From Branchiostoma floridae (lineage: Eukaryota; Chordata; Leptocardii; Amphioxiformes; Branchiostomatidae): a stretch of DNA of 58,189 nucleotides. Shown here one piece after another: positions 20,513-31,397 of the stretch (positions within the stretch are counted from its first letter, which is position 1; each line of letters starts with the position of its first letter). Made by a program: the position numbers and the translations under genes. The notes beneath the pieces are model-generated. The model was not told where the DNA came from. It did not search any database and was given only the letters and a program-made list of their open reading frames with translations. The DNA lies in contig NW_023365767.1 of the NCBI RefSeq assembly GCF_000003815.2, positions 1 through 58,189 on the forward strand, in the 5' to 3' direction.

Positions 20513-21146
20513 GCTTCTCCCAGTATGTTTGCCACGTATTTTTTTTACTTTCTTGTACAAATGTATTTGTTAAGTCTTCCTCTTGTCCTGTTCTCTTAGC
20601 TTTATTGTATACCTGAGAACATAGCCCAATGCAATCTTTGTGATACCATCAATTGCAGTCGTCACAACATATCGCAGCCTGGGTGGTCTGTACAGTCTTG
20701 TTACAGCTCCCACAAGGACATTTTTGACTCAGGTTGCCGCCTGAGGACATGTCGCCATGTCGCCATGTCCACAGTACATACCAACATGTGGAAACTATTC
20801 ACGGATCTTTTGAACTTCAGAAATGCTATTGTCGACATGTCTACCTCAGCTCATCGTTCACAGACAATGGCTATTGTTGTTAGTAAGTCCTCCGCGAATC
20901 ACTCATCGGTGGCGCCCATCTTCATGGTCACTGACCACAAGTCGTAAACCATGACGGCACATGACCTTGAAATTTTATCACGTCTCGAACGGAACTTAAA
21001 GGACATGCTTCTGATTCAATTCCAACACTATATTCATCATCCTTACTCACGCTTATGATATTGCAGTTGATTAAAAGTGTAAGATCGGCTCTATTTCTTC
21101 GAAACGAGATAGTATACAATGCGCAACACCAAAGCATGGCTTTTAG

Positions 21147-21805
21147 CGTCCAGATCTAACAGATATGCTTGTGCGTGACGTCTTCAACACCGATAATGAT
21201 CTTTTAAACAAAGATTCATGGCATGAATATTTGTGCACAGGCTGTTACTGGTACGACAATGGTCATGGTCATGGTCATGGTCATGGGACAAAACAGTAAA
21301 CATTTGCGACCTGCATACCGCTCGGTTCTGCTTTTGTATCTTGTAATGTTTACATAAATAAGCACAGTACGGACCGTGCTGGGGTGACGGTAAGGAGGGG
21401 AAGGGTCGAATACCTTGTTCATCAAGACTAATATATGCAAATGGTACAGCAGGGCTTCTATCCTGCCATGGGGCGTCGGGTTTTACTACGCGATAGCAAC
21501 ACATTTCGATTAGATCTAATTCTCATTATATTCTAACAGTTTCTTCATCATACTTGGTAACATTTATGATATTGATAATGAATTAGAAGCTATCTAGACG
21601 GGTAACATCGTCTTGATTGGCTATAAATGAGGTACTATGCGTAACACTGAATGAACTTGCATGATAATTGGCTTGTTGCCTTGTTTTGAATGTCCAGATC
21701 CAACAGATCTGCCTGTACGTGACGTACATCTGCACTGATAATGATCTGTTAAACAAACGGCCGTGCCATGAATATGAGTGCATCGGCCGTAACTGCCACG
21801 GACAA
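21147..21805. repeat. Tandem duplication, two copies about 540 bases apart
   Basis: Segments 21147-21270 and 21690-21805 share TGTCCAGATC/CGTCCAGATC, GATAATGATCT, TTAAACAAA and CATGAATAT in order. They are about 75-80 percent similar by eye and non-coding. Confidence 0.65.
21259..21286. repeat. Hexanucleotide repeat (GGTCAT)n
   Basis: Four perfect head-to-tail units of GGTCAT and part of a fifth. Confidence 0.85.
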
Positions 21806-21989
21806 TAGCCTGTATAAATTGCCATGCAGCCCACTTGTCATCTGTACACAAAGTAAAGTACAGAATTATTCTTGTGCTGTAGTACTGTACAGCGTGATTC
21901 TGTTTGAGCATCTTATGTTCGTATCTTCAGCAGATCTATAAGAGTATACGTAGCCATCGCAATTTCAGTAATTTTCGACGGTAACTTGA

Positions 21990-22150
21990 TTTTCGAGGGC
22001 CTCTTAGGGTGACCCTAAACCTCAATAACGAAGAAAACTCTAGGTCTTTAATCATATGGCTGTTCATAGTTCCACATACATAATCACAAAGAATGGCCGA
22101 CCCCAACCTTCCGACCTCAGCATAGTTTGCCTGGTTTTCTCATTCAATTC
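21990..22150. repeat. Partial copy of the TTAA foldback family, opposite arm
   Basis: Matches the right arm of the element at 26608-27230 (TTTTCGAGGG, CATATGGC, AGTTCCACATAC, GGCCGACCCC, CCTGGTTTTCTC). The other arm is missing here. Confidence 0.65.
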
Positions 22151-22349
22151 TATTTTTTTAAGATTACACTCATTTGTACGAAAGCCAACAAGACTGTCAC
22201 ATTTCTATCAAGATGGTAGGAGCCAAATTACGTGTCTAATAACTTGATCAAGAAAATTACAATGTACTTGTATTCATCCCAGAGTAGCCTTGTTTTTTAC
22301 CCTTAACCCACTACGATACAGTTTATGTAATGGTCACAGATATGTTTCC

Positions 22350-22405
22350 AATGTAAAAAGTTCTATGGTATCAACTTGATACCATAGTACTAGCTCTTTA
22401 CATTG
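22350..22405. repeat. Perfect hairpin, 11-bp stem
   Basis: CTATGGTATCA and its inverse are separated by two bases. The outer flanks (AATGTAAAAAG ... CTTTACATT) continue the symmetry. A small foldback of unknown origin. Confidence 0.7.
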
Positions 22406-22659
22406 AAATCAAGTGTAATGTCAAGGTACAAATCCAATCCTATCCTCTTCATGACCACGTGATCTATTCTGTGCACATTTAACAAAAGTATGATGAGATA
22501 ACTTCCATTAGTTTCCTAGACTTGTTTTCAAAGTTGGTGTAAGCTCTAGTGGTCAGGATAATGTTTCTACTTGGCCGACCGACTCCCCTAGCGTATTATT
22601 GACTCTATTTGTCCAATTTCTACAATTAGACCACCGATCCACGAAGCCTGGTAGAGGCT

Positions 22660-22765
22660 AAGATTTTTAGGGTACGGCGAGATTTTTAGGGTACGGCGAG
22701 ATTTTCTGGCGGGTACGGCGAGATTTCATCGTACGGCGGAAAAGGTGTTTCATGGGGGTGCTTGA
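22660..22765. repeat. Inverted copy of the GTACGGCGAGAT minisatellite
   Basis: GGGTACGGCGAGATTT units followed by GTTTCATGGGGGTG form the reverse complement of 20083-20200. With that array it encloses about 2.4 kb. Confidence 0.8.
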
Positions 22766-23050
22766 CCTCTGTGTGGGTCGTTGGGGCACCATGACTCCAT
22801 CCACGACTCTCTTCTGATAGAAACAAAACGTGTCTGAGCGGTTTAGCCGAATGGAGCTGTATCGAGTTTAAATAAATTAAAGGCACAAACAAGCTGAGTA
22901 CACACACGTTAGACTGCCAATGGTTAGTACAGACATCACAAGCACCATTCCCTGGCCGGCTCAAATCTAGCAAAGATTCCGAACTTGACCTCAGAATGAT
23001 GCCCTGGCAAATTATTATGCAATTGATTATGCAAGCTCCCGTTTGCTTAC

Positions 23051-23117
23051 CTGTAATTATAGCTACCCTTCCTTTCAAGTCATGCATTTGTCGGCGGAAG
23101 ACTTTGAGGCCGTTCAT
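23051..23117 (-). pseudogene. Orphan copy of SDR exon 1
   Basis: Encodes MNGLKVFRRQMHDLKGRVAI and ITG, followed by the donor GTAAGC. It is intact and almost identical to exon 1 of SDR copy 1 (19182-19248), with about 300 bases of shared surroundings. No exon 2 lies between it and the next exon 1, so it either serves as a distant alternative first exon for copy 1 or is the remainder of a third, partly deleted gene copy. Confidence 0.75.
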
Positions 23118-23324
23118 CTTAATTCAGCGCTAAGACAAGTTTGAGTTCTTCCCTTGCTTCTATGTTCTTCCCTCAGCCGCTACGCCACGAAGTGATTCGA
23201 GCGCCAATCGTTGAACCGTTTTTGTTTATTACGTATCACTCCGCGGTCCATAGTAACGCCGGTAAGTGCCGGACTTGATTTACGATCAAGTCAACATGGG
23301 CATGCTTAAAATGTAAATGTACAC

Positions 23325-23700
23325 TACTATCTACATCTACATCTTTACTTTACTGGGCAAAGCCCCATTCAGGGACATCCCGCCCAGGTGAGACAAACGA
23401 GGTGCACGGCACTAGTGCGACCGGTGGTGGTGGTGCTCCAGAAAACAAAATAGTGAGTGCATATATACAAAAGTCATAACAACAATAAAAAAAAATTGGT
23501 GAGCTGATGGCCGCACTAATGTAATGGTATCTGACTACATTTGAGGGACGGGGAGTCCCATATGCTGGGCCAGCCCCGACTTGAAGGCGTTCAATGATGG
23601 TGATGCAAGAACGGGTGATGTGATTAGCTGTGGTGGAAGGCTGTTCCATTGTGGATATTGTTCTGGGAAATAACTGGATCTGGAGGTATCGGTTTTACAT
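23325..23700 (-). mobile_element. LINE 3' fragment, minus strand
   Basis: On the minus strand the segment at about 23690-23545 encodes PQWNSLPPQLITSPVL, then AFKSGLAQHMG: the C-terminal W-N-S-L-P motif of non-LTR reverse transcriptases. It is followed by a 3' UTR (GGGCTTTGCCCAGTAAAG) and a GATGTA microsatellite tail. It is a 5'-truncated copy, probably of a CR1/L2-type element. It may extend to about 23890. Confidence 0.75.
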
Positions 23701-23949
23701 GAAAGTGTGTAACAGTTACATGAGTTGATGGAAAATAATAAAGGATCATTAATTGAGTGTAATCTTGTTGCATCTCATCAGCTAGATTTGAACTTGACAC
23801 AAAAAAGCGAAGTCTTGCTACATGTAACGTTATAGGTTGACCCAAAACTGCACTTTTAGTAGATTCGTTACATAACTTAAAAGAAGACACAGTAGTTGAA
23901 ACTGGAATATTGCGACTTTAGATGTCGTTTCTATAATAACCAAGGCTTA

Positions 23950-24330
23950 CAGTTGGTAGGTTGGTATTTAAACCTAGTATGGCTGTTGTGTCTCTGCCAT
24001 CCTCCGCAGAGTGGACAAAGGAGACTCGACAGCTGGCTATACAGTTGTTGTTTAAAAAAAATCAAGATGACTATAGTTTATTTGTGAATGTCTATGTAAA
24101 ACATGTATGTACTTGTCTTACTGACACTTTAGATACCTAGACTTCCGTGTTAGAGCAAGGTTTTACATACATTTTCTATGTTTTAACCAGCTGGGCTTGA
24201 CGTTTAGTGCAGTGCAGTTTGATTTGAATTGATTTACTCAGCTGTATAGAGAGAAATGCAGCGGAGGCTATTATCAAGGTTCTCCACGAAGGAGCGTATG
24301 TATGTAAATACCAACACAATTCAGACTTAA
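23950..24330 (-). repeat. 3' flank of SDR copy 2, paralogous to 9500-9960
   Basis: See the shared landmarks listed for 9500-9960. The block lies between the solo LTR-like repeat and the LINE fragment. Confidence 0.7.
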
Positions 24331-24380
24331 TAAAAAGTTTGAATAATGATTTAGAAAATTAAATCAGAATCCGTTTCGGG

Positions 24381-24644
24381 TGTTGGAACGCCTGTTCGAA
24401 AGAGCGCTTGAACCCATTCCATAATTCGCTCATGTGTAGGGACCAATCAGCGCCTGCGTCCGAAATTTTTGACGATTCCAGACGTTAACGTGGTCCGGGA
24501 TCCCAGACGGAACAGCAGAGAAGCGACTGTATATAGCGTATAATGAATGCCAGAGCTAGAAGCGACTGTACATAGTGTATAATAAACGCCGGAGCGAACT
24601 TCTTTCCGGATGGTACCAAGGCTAGTGCTGTACTTTGTTGATCA
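24381..24644 (+). mobile_element. LTR-like repeat (possible solo LTR)
   Basis: Matches 57713-57945 over its whole length: GGAACGCCTGTTC, GTAGGGACCAATCA, ACGATTCCAGACGTTA, GCAGAGAAGCGACTGTATAT, GAGCGAACT and GATCA in order. A TG...CA outline, a CCAAT-like box, a TATA-like stretch and AATAAA (inside GTATAATAAACG) in that order are LTR-like. I see no flanking duplication, so the LTR call is tentative. It ends 11 bases from the SDR copy 2 stop codon. Confidence 0.5.
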
Positions 24645-24655
24645 AAAATAATTAA

Positions 24656-27600
24656 TCAGAACCCAGTGCACATCGCGTGCCTCCCACCATCCACGGGTAC
24701 CTGGGCTCCAGTGATGAAGGACGCGTCAGACGAAGCCAGGAAGGCGATGGTCTTCGCCACTTCTGAAACTTCCCCCACCCTCCCCAGAGCATGGGTCGAC
24801 TTGGAGTGCTCCAGAAACTGGCGAGGAAAAGAAAAGTATAAACGATAAAAACGCACTTATTCCTTTTTGGTTTACTACTAGTATTTTGTACATTCTTATG
24901 AAGTATCATTCATACATGTAAATAGCGAAGTACAAGCATTTGTCATAATAATTTACATTTTTTTCAATAAGGTATTCTCTAAAACAAATCAAGGGTCATA
25001 TATTTCAGCAGCTCAAAACCCATCACCCTATTCTATATACAATTCCGGATGCCTTACTGGGGGACAACTGTGGTGCGAAAGATGTCTGTTAGCTTGAACA
25101 GATCTCACCAAACCAATCTGCTCCCATACCTTGACATACTGCTCTTCACTCAGCCCTGCGCGTTTCTGAATCCCTGTCAGAATCACACCAGGGCTGTGTA
25201 GGGGAACATAAATGATGAAATAATCAAAAGGGGAAAGGTGAGTAGATGTGTACTGCTACTAGTTACGTTGCACTGCAATGGCATTTGTACGATGTATTGC
25301 ACTTGGTTGTAGTTTATGTATAGTGTGTTGTATGGTATGTATGTGAAATGCATTTGTATCGAAAATGGCTGATCCATGCCTTGAGCAACATTGAGACAGA
25401 CAATTCATATTCATGTCCGCAAATGAATAATGTAGTACCAAAGGCAAAGTGACAGGATCAAAGTCAGAACTCTTAGTTACAGCTCTAATACAACTCGACA
25501 ACGAAAAGATACCTTTCCATTAAGTCATAGTCCATAGGAGCCATTGTTTTCTTCTTCTACGACTAATGCCATTACAGAAATTAAGCAATATACACATTGC
25601 AGAAACAACAAACGTACTTGACAGAGTTGACCCTGATTTGCTTGGAAGCTAGTTCTGAAAAAGTTAAAGTTAGTTTTAGTCTTAACAAGAGACAGTTGGA
25701 TAAACAAAAAATAGTGTATTTCTCCTGCTATAATTTACAACGGATCAAAGGGAAAAAGTTGGTTTAATTTATTGTTGTTGCAACTTCGCAAAAGTAGACC
25801 TTATAAGCAATTATTAGCAAATTCTGTGATTATCTAGTACGTATTCATGCGATGTCTCTCTGATATTTTGAAATTTATCTGACAACTAAATTTGTCTTGG
25901 TTCGAAAGGTTGAACCCATTTAAAGTATATTTATTCATCAATTATAGTAAATAAGGAGCTGACTGAAAATGAATTCAACTTATTTTCGCTAGGATGTTTT
26001 GGGCAAGGAATATTATATTCCATATAAGGACAAGGACATACAATATTCCTTGTACAAAAAATCCTAGAGAAAATTAGAACCACACACTATAAAATAGCGA
26101 CAATATTAGGACGATTTTACTGACCGAGTGCGACGCATCTTGTGAACTGGTCCAGGGCAGACTTACTCATGTTGTATGCGAGAAGCCCCGGAAACTGTAG
26201 GAGAATTCCATGAGTAAGCAACGATTTCACAACGTACTCATGTTAAAACGGGTCTTCCCTTTGTCATGGAAACATTATCGGGCTTTCTATTTTGTCATGT
26301 TTTCTTGATGTCTCGCGGTCGCAGTAACACTGCAATGCTTGGGAACCTGTCAAAATCATCGACAACATCCCACCGTTTCACCGGTCAGAAACAAAACTCT
26401 GGAACTCATTACCACAACACAGAGTGAAAGCATCAATGACCACTCTTCAGCGACATACGTCAGTGCCCATAACGTCAGCCGCTAAGCTGAAGTTTGGTGG
26501 CAATTACATAGAAACAAGAATGAAATAAAACTTACCGCTCTAGTCCCATTAACACTGGACACATTCACAATGGTACCTGCAAATGACGATCAACAGGTAA
26601 TACTTAAGAGTCATTGCACGAGAAAACCAGGCAAAACCAGGCAGAGGCCGGAAGATGGGGGTCGGCCAAATCGGCTCATACTTTGCATGTGGGATAGGTA
26701 TGTAGAACTATTAACAGCCATATAGTTAAAACCCTCCAGCTATTTTTCGTTATGGCGTTCTGGGACCCCCCTCAGAGACCCTCGAAAATCCAACAATTTA
26801 TGGCTGAAAATTACTAAAGATTCGAGGGCTATCCTAATATGTATGACTAAAATTTACAGTGATAAAAATTTTGCTTTCAGTGGTTCCTGTAACCCCCTAG
26901 CACACCCTTTAAACTTTAATGTATCAACTTCAACTTTTGGTCTATAAAATTTTAAAACCCATCCCATATGGAAATGCAAAACGTTTGTTCTTACGTTCAT
27001 CGGATTTATTAGGATAGCCCTCGAATCTTTAGTAATTTTCAGCCATAAATTGTTGGATTTTCGAGGGTCTCTGAGGGGGGTCCCAGAACGCCATAACGAA
27101 AAATAGCTGGAGGGTTTTAACTATATGGCAATTAATAGTTCCACATACCTATATCACACATGCAAAGTATGAGCCGATTTGGCCGACCCCCATCTTCCGG
27201 CCTCTGCCTGGTTTTCTCGTGCAATGACTCTTAAATTCAAATCAAGGGAGACAAACATTAATTCATAGTTAGGGTGTAAAACCTAGGCCTGCTCTTCAAC
27301 AAATCTGCTCACTGTCACTGGGGAAAGGTAGTAAATGCTACTCAACTATATCCAGTTGCTTGAGTAATTGCTATTTCGCGTATCTTATTACCTGGATGTC
27401 TAACTTTCATCAACGGTTTTTCTTCTTCGCATGCTCGCATCAGTGTTTTGGTTTCAAGAGGATATATCATCCATTGAATGGCATATACTGAATATAATAG
27501 TGAAAACTACACTTCACTATAGAAGTGTGCTGACGACATGTTAAATGAAACTAAATGAAACTTGAGACCTTGAGTTTTTGTGAGGTGGGGCACGCACAGC

Positions 27601-28485
27601 TGAGTCAAGACGACCACACTCCGTAGGTTGACGTCCATCGTCCTGTCATAATCCGCCATGTCTGTTGTCTCTATAGTTGAAATCTTCCCGATAGCGGCGT
27701 TGTTTACCTGTTGGAAGGGGATAACGTTATGTTTGATGGTCATTCGAAATCCATTAGACTAGAATGATCTTCCTGGATTCCTGGATTACAAATAGCACGT
27801 TCATGATGATGATGATGAATAGCACGTACATAAATGATAACGATGAAAAACACCCCTGCAGTTGCCCTGTGTTAGTTTTGAGAAAAAACAGGTATGGAAT
27901 GAGTTTTACTTATACTAGGTGAACTTTAGCTGAAAGACCATGGCTGGGTTTACGACAAGCATTTCGTTTTCGGAGTCGACTGAAAGTCACTGAGTCGACT
28001 CCATATGTCGACTAAGAAACGCGTCACGGTTTAATCCTGACCAATGACTCGGAAAAAGGTATTACCAGGACGTCGATCCTGCCAAACTTCTGCACTGTTT
28101 GCTCCACCAGTCTTCTCAGCGNNNNNNNNNNNNNNNNNNNNNNNNNNNNNNNNNNNNNNNNNNNNNNNNNNNNNNNNNNNNNNNNNNNNNNNNNNNNNNN
28201 NNNNNNNNNNNNNNNNNNNNNCGATAGTACAAACGCAAATCCAGAATCGATGTCGAGCGGAATGTGCTTAAGAAATATAGTGAGCATTACATTTGACTCT
28301 GCATGCTAGCCAGTAAGTGGCATTTCTAAAGGTAGAAAACACAATCTGCGTGTTGATTCTTATGCCACAGGCGAATCTGAGTCTTCCGGAGTCCCTGCAC
28401 CACCACCTACACCCTCCAACCCCACCCACCACCACACTCACACAGGCCTTTGCTGTGACCTGTAGATTTTCCTGGTTACTAACTA

Positions 28486-28521
<36 letters not shown>

Positions 28522-28550
28522 TAGTTAGTAACCAGGAAACTAACTAGGAA

Positions 28551-28645
<95 letters not shown>

Positions 28646-29887
28646 GTGAGTGAGTGAGTGAGTGAGTGTGTGTGTGAGAGTAAAACGAACCTTGTCTTCC
28701 GGAATCCCTGCCTCCACACAGGCCTTTGCTGTGGCCTGCAGATTTTCATGGCTCCTAACTGTGGGAGTGAGTGAGTGAGCGAGTGAATGAATAAGTGAGA
28801 GTGTAACAAACACCTTGTCTTCCGGAATCCCTGCCTCCACACAGGCCCTTGCTGTGGCCTGCAGGTTTTCCTGGTTCCTCCCAGTCAGAGCCAGGTGCGC
28901 TCCCAGCTGGGCAAATTCCACAGCTGTCCCCTTGCCGATGCCAGAACTCGCGCCTGATAAAATAAAAATGTCCAGGGCACCACTGTGAAAGTGCACAGAC
29001 ACTGAGATGGTCTGCCCTGGCTAGAGAGAAAAAGGAATGAATAAATGGATGGATGTAGGAATTAATAATTATAGTTCAAACTCAAAACGGCCCCCCAATT
29101 ACCAGATCTACGGATTCTATCTAATGGTAACGTTATAGCAACTACAAAGACAAAATCATTACGCTTATTCACGTCAGCACTGTAGTGACCTTTAGCATAC
29201 TAACCCAGACCTGGTAAATACTATCATTATTGTGATGATCACGTACTACAGTCACACACACGGCAAATGCACTCTCAAAGTTGAAGGACACTTCGGTCCT
29301 GGTACCAGATATCCCTGAGAAATGCAACACACATCGGAATGTAGATGAAAACAAGACCTATCCACCACTTACAAATCACGACCACAGCATGTCCAGAACA
29401 AGAGGTATTAAAAATCGATTTTCCCTGCAGTACCTTAAAAAGCTGGAAAGGGGGCCCATTATCGAACGTGACTATCGTTTTCCTGACCCACCTACCAAAT
29501 GTCATCAGGTTCAACCCAAGGTCACACAAGGCTTCTTGAGTTATGCTGTTACAGACACACAAACACGCCCAAAATATAACTTTCTCGGTAACTAGTAGAA
29601 GCAAGGCGTATCTGAGAGGACTGTGCCTTTAAGCACACACACGTTAGTACAGACACCATTCCAAGGCCAGTTCAAATTTAGCAAGATTCCAAACTACAAA
29701 ATGCCAAGACGTTTCATAGGGGATATTTTTGGCAGTGTTTATGACTAGCGCTAAGTATAACTTGATACAATTTGTACATGGAAATAAGTCACGGACAGTC
29801 GATTCCGTACATCCAACGCAGAACTAGTTCGTTGACTCCCGTTTCCTTACCTGTAATTATAGTTACCTTCCCTTTCAAGTCAGGCAT
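24656..29887 (-). CDS. SDR family oxidoreductase, copy 2 (FabG-like 3-oxoacyl reductase type)
   Basis: Nine exons, highest first: 29851-29887, 28814-28953, 28066 into the gap at 28122, 27569-27707, 26536-26576, 26125-26194, 25618-25654, 25130-25193, 24656-24817. With exon 3 taken as 93 bases from copy 1, the length is 783 bases, or 260 residues, normal for classical SDRs. Features in order: IITGASSGIGKG (cofactor loop), VNNAAIG, DRTMDVNLRSVV, catalytic Ser in IVNVSSVNG, Tyr and Lys in AYNMSKSALD, VNPGVILT, and C-terminal ITGAQVPVDGGRHAM. This is a probable NAD(P)H-dependent cytosolic oxidoreductase; substrate unknown. Translation starts at MPDLKG because the upstream ATG of the other copies is TTG here. 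No defect is visible outside the gap. Confidence 0.88.
26340..26528 (+). mobile_element. LINE reverse transcriptase C-terminal fragment
   Basis: Plus-strand frame containing SETKLWNSLPQHRVKASMTT and ending near ETRMK and a stop at 26528. The T-x-L-W-N-S-L-P motif is the usual end of CR1/L2/RTE-like reverse transcriptases. It stops 8 bases from the SDR copy 2 exon at 26536, antisense to the gene. Confidence 0.65.
26608..27230. mobile_element. TTAA-flanked foldback transposon (piggyBac-like target site)
   Basis: Two inverted arms of about 230 bases begin GAGTCATTGCACGAGAAAAC and end with its inverse. Each is bordered by TTAA (26604-26607 and 27231-27234), the target duplication typical of piggyBac elements (Kolobok also uses TTAA). 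Inner landmarks (GCTGGAGGGTTTTAACTATA, CAGAGACCCTCGAAAATCC and complements) pair almost perfectly. The loop of about 150 bases has no coding capacity. Non-autonomous. It lies in intron 4 of SDR copy 2. Confidence 0.85.
27305..27415 (+). repeat. Diverged copy of the repeat at 10868-10990
   Basis: Keeps GTCACTG, the stem GTAG/CTAC in place of GGATAG/CTATCC, CTATATCCAGTTGCTTGAGT and TTACCTGGATGTCTAAC. It lies in intron 4 of SDR copy 2; the best copy lies beside exon 9 of SDR copy 1. Confidence 0.65.
28122..28221. other. Assembly gap across exon 3 of SDR copy 2
   Basis: A run of 100 N. It hides the acceptor and roughly the first 37 bases of exon 3, judged from the 93-base exon in copy 1. Confidence 0.95.
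28378..28813 (-). repeat. Tandem copies of the 3' end of SDR exon 2 (copy 2 gene)
   Basis: Downstream of exon 2 (28814-28953) its last about 65 bases recur at 28691-28755 with a GT donor, and again in degenerate form at 28378-28480. The repeats are separated by (GTGA)n/(AG)n/(AT)n stretches. The nearer copy is preceded on the minus strand by a pyrimidine-rich run ending CCCACAG, an acceptor-like site. Using it would insert an out-of-frame exon of about 85 bases. Confidence 0.8.
28471..28680. repeat. Compound microsatellite (AT)n (AG)n (GTGA)n
   Basis: A 21-base inverted pair (CCTGGTTACTAACTAGGA and its inverse) encloses an (AT) run at 28489-28520. A second (AT) run is followed by about 80 bases of (AG)n and then (GTGA)n. 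It lies in intron 2 of SDR copy 2 and is likely length-polymorphic. Confidence 0.85.
29275..29590 (-). repeat. Partial copy of the about 1-kb interspersed repeat
   Basis: On the minus strand it shows ATAACTCAAGAAGCC, GGGCCC, CTGCAGGGAAAA and GTTCTGGACATGCTGTGGTC-like landmarks in the order of 14790-15200. Confidence 0.55.
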
Positions 29888-30094
29888 CTTTCGGTGGAAG
29901 ACTTTGAGGCCGTTCAATCTTAATTCGATGTTAAGACAAGTTTGTTGTCTTCCCTTTCTTCTCGCAGCGTTCGACAAAAAGTGCAAAGTCCACGCAGCAA
30001 CCAATTGTCATGTAACACGTAATATGAACTTTGACTTAACAGTGAGTGACTCAACCTTAAACACTTAGAGCGCATTCAAGGCCAGTTTCGAATA

Positions 30095-30171
30095 CTGTAA
30101 TTGCAGAAATGCTCACGGTGGTTTTATATTCGCGATCACCGCTTCTCCGTGAACTAAAAACCACCGCGAAA
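30095..30171. repeat. Short hairpin repeat (ACGGTGGTTTTA family)
   Basis: ACGGTGGTTTT and AAAACCACCG are inverted around a centre of about 40 bases (30115-30168). A related hairpin is at 38990-39100 (GTTCGCAGTGGTTTTA and its inverse). This is a small MITE-like family. Confidence 0.55.
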
Positions 30172-30579
30172 CTTATTTTGATGTACGCTTAACTATGCAA
30201 CGTTATGGGTAATAATTGTTGTCAGTAATCGTCGGCTTATTAATATATGTTCGTTTACACTTGAAATGATAACGTTTGCTGCTTTTAAACTCTATTTCAC
30301 AGGCCGACACCCCTTTCTGAAAGTAGTGTGGTATAGTTCATCAACAGCTCGTCTACCCGACGAGGTCAATGACCTCAACTTGGGATGCGAATGTCTTCAC
30401 AATTTTGTCCTAGATGTATGAAATGTTCTATTTCTTATTTCAAGATATCTTTTGTTTGTTTTGTTTTAGAAAGCAAAAAAAAAAAAAAATATGTGAAGGT
30501 GGCAGGGTAAAAGAACAAGAGAAAAAACAGTCAGTGTGATATCATTACAAATACTAATGTCTTGTACGCTTCATCATGA

Positions 30580-30770
30580 GTTTCATTCAAAGGCAAGACA
30601 AAGACTTTAAAAATGGTACATGCTGTTTTCTCTGCTGATCACTCGCCGTTTGGGAAAGAGTATGGAAATTGAGCACACACCACTACCACTACCAGTGGAC
30701 TAACCCCTTGCAGTAGTGATTGCACAAAGTTGTCACGGTGGCCCAGGGCTAGAAAAATGTATACTACTAT
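30580..30770 (+). mobile_element. SINE body fragment
   Basis: Shares with 39530-39775 the sequence AAGACTT, AAAATGGTACATGCT, TTTTCTC/CTTTCTC, CACTACCA...GGACTA, TAGTGAT, GGTGGCCCAGGGCTAG/GGGGCCCAGGCTAGGG. The tRNA-like head is not recognisable here. Confidence 0.55.
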
Positions 30771-30776
30771 GTAGTT

Positions 30777-30830
30777 TCCAACCACCGTCTGTCGACCTAA
30801 AATCCCTATATATCCTGATTTTCAAATCAG
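30777..30830. repeat. MITE family A, half copy
   Basis: CCACCGTCTGTCGACCTAAA and ATCCCTATATATCC match the inner part of the family consensus. The outer end is missing, replaced directly by the mariner remnant. Confidence 0.55.
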
Positions 30831-30838
30831 CGTGTATA

Positions 30839-31397
30839 CGAGGGGCGTTCAATAAGTAATGCCCCTAACCCAATACCAGTTGTTTGATCTAGATGAAATT
30901 TTGCTTGTGTAATGATTCATATCTCTATGGCTTATGTTGCAAAAAACAGCTCTGAACTAATTGTGGTTTCTGATTTACTGGTGTTTGAACTGAGTGAGGT
31001 GTGAAATGGAACCAGTTGAGTGTGCGCAGTGATCCGGTTTTTGTATTTGAAAGGACGCACACCAAAGGAGACTTTTGATGAAATGAAAGAAACTTATGGT
31101 GATCACGCCCCATCATATAACCTTGTAAAACACTGGCATCCTGAATTCAAACATGGTCGGAAGTCTGTGGAAACAGCTCCCAGACCTGGTCGTCCCTCTT
31201 CTGCCATTGATGAGGCATCTGTTGGAGGACCAACCTGGGGTGTCCTACAAAAACGCTGTCCAGAGCTGCATCAAACATGCAGAAATGCATAACTCTGGGT
31301 GGTTCCTATGAAGAGAAAGACTTATAACTGTGCCAAGTTTCATTAATCTCCTGCTATGGGAAATGGGTCAGGGGCATTACTTATTGAACGTCCCTCG
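30839..31397 (+). mobile_element. Internally deleted mariner transposon
   Basis: Terminal inverted repeats CGAGGGGCGTTCAATAAGTA / TACTTATTGAACGTCCCTCG are flanked by TA at 30837-30838 and 31398-31399, the mariner target duplication. Inside, the N-terminal DNA-binding half of a mariner transposase is legible (AVIRFLYLKGRTPKETF, APSYNLVKHWHPEFKHGR, RPGRPSSAIDEA). The catalytic D,D34D region is deleted and a short C-terminal stretch follows. A one-base loss near the start and another near the end break the frame. Defective and non-autonomous. Confidence 0.9.

Noticed and set aside
28540-28842. Leu/Ser-rich 100- and 152-codon minus-strand proteins
   Set aside because: They read through (AG)n and (GTGA)n microsatellites. 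Only the part at 28814-28953 is an exon.
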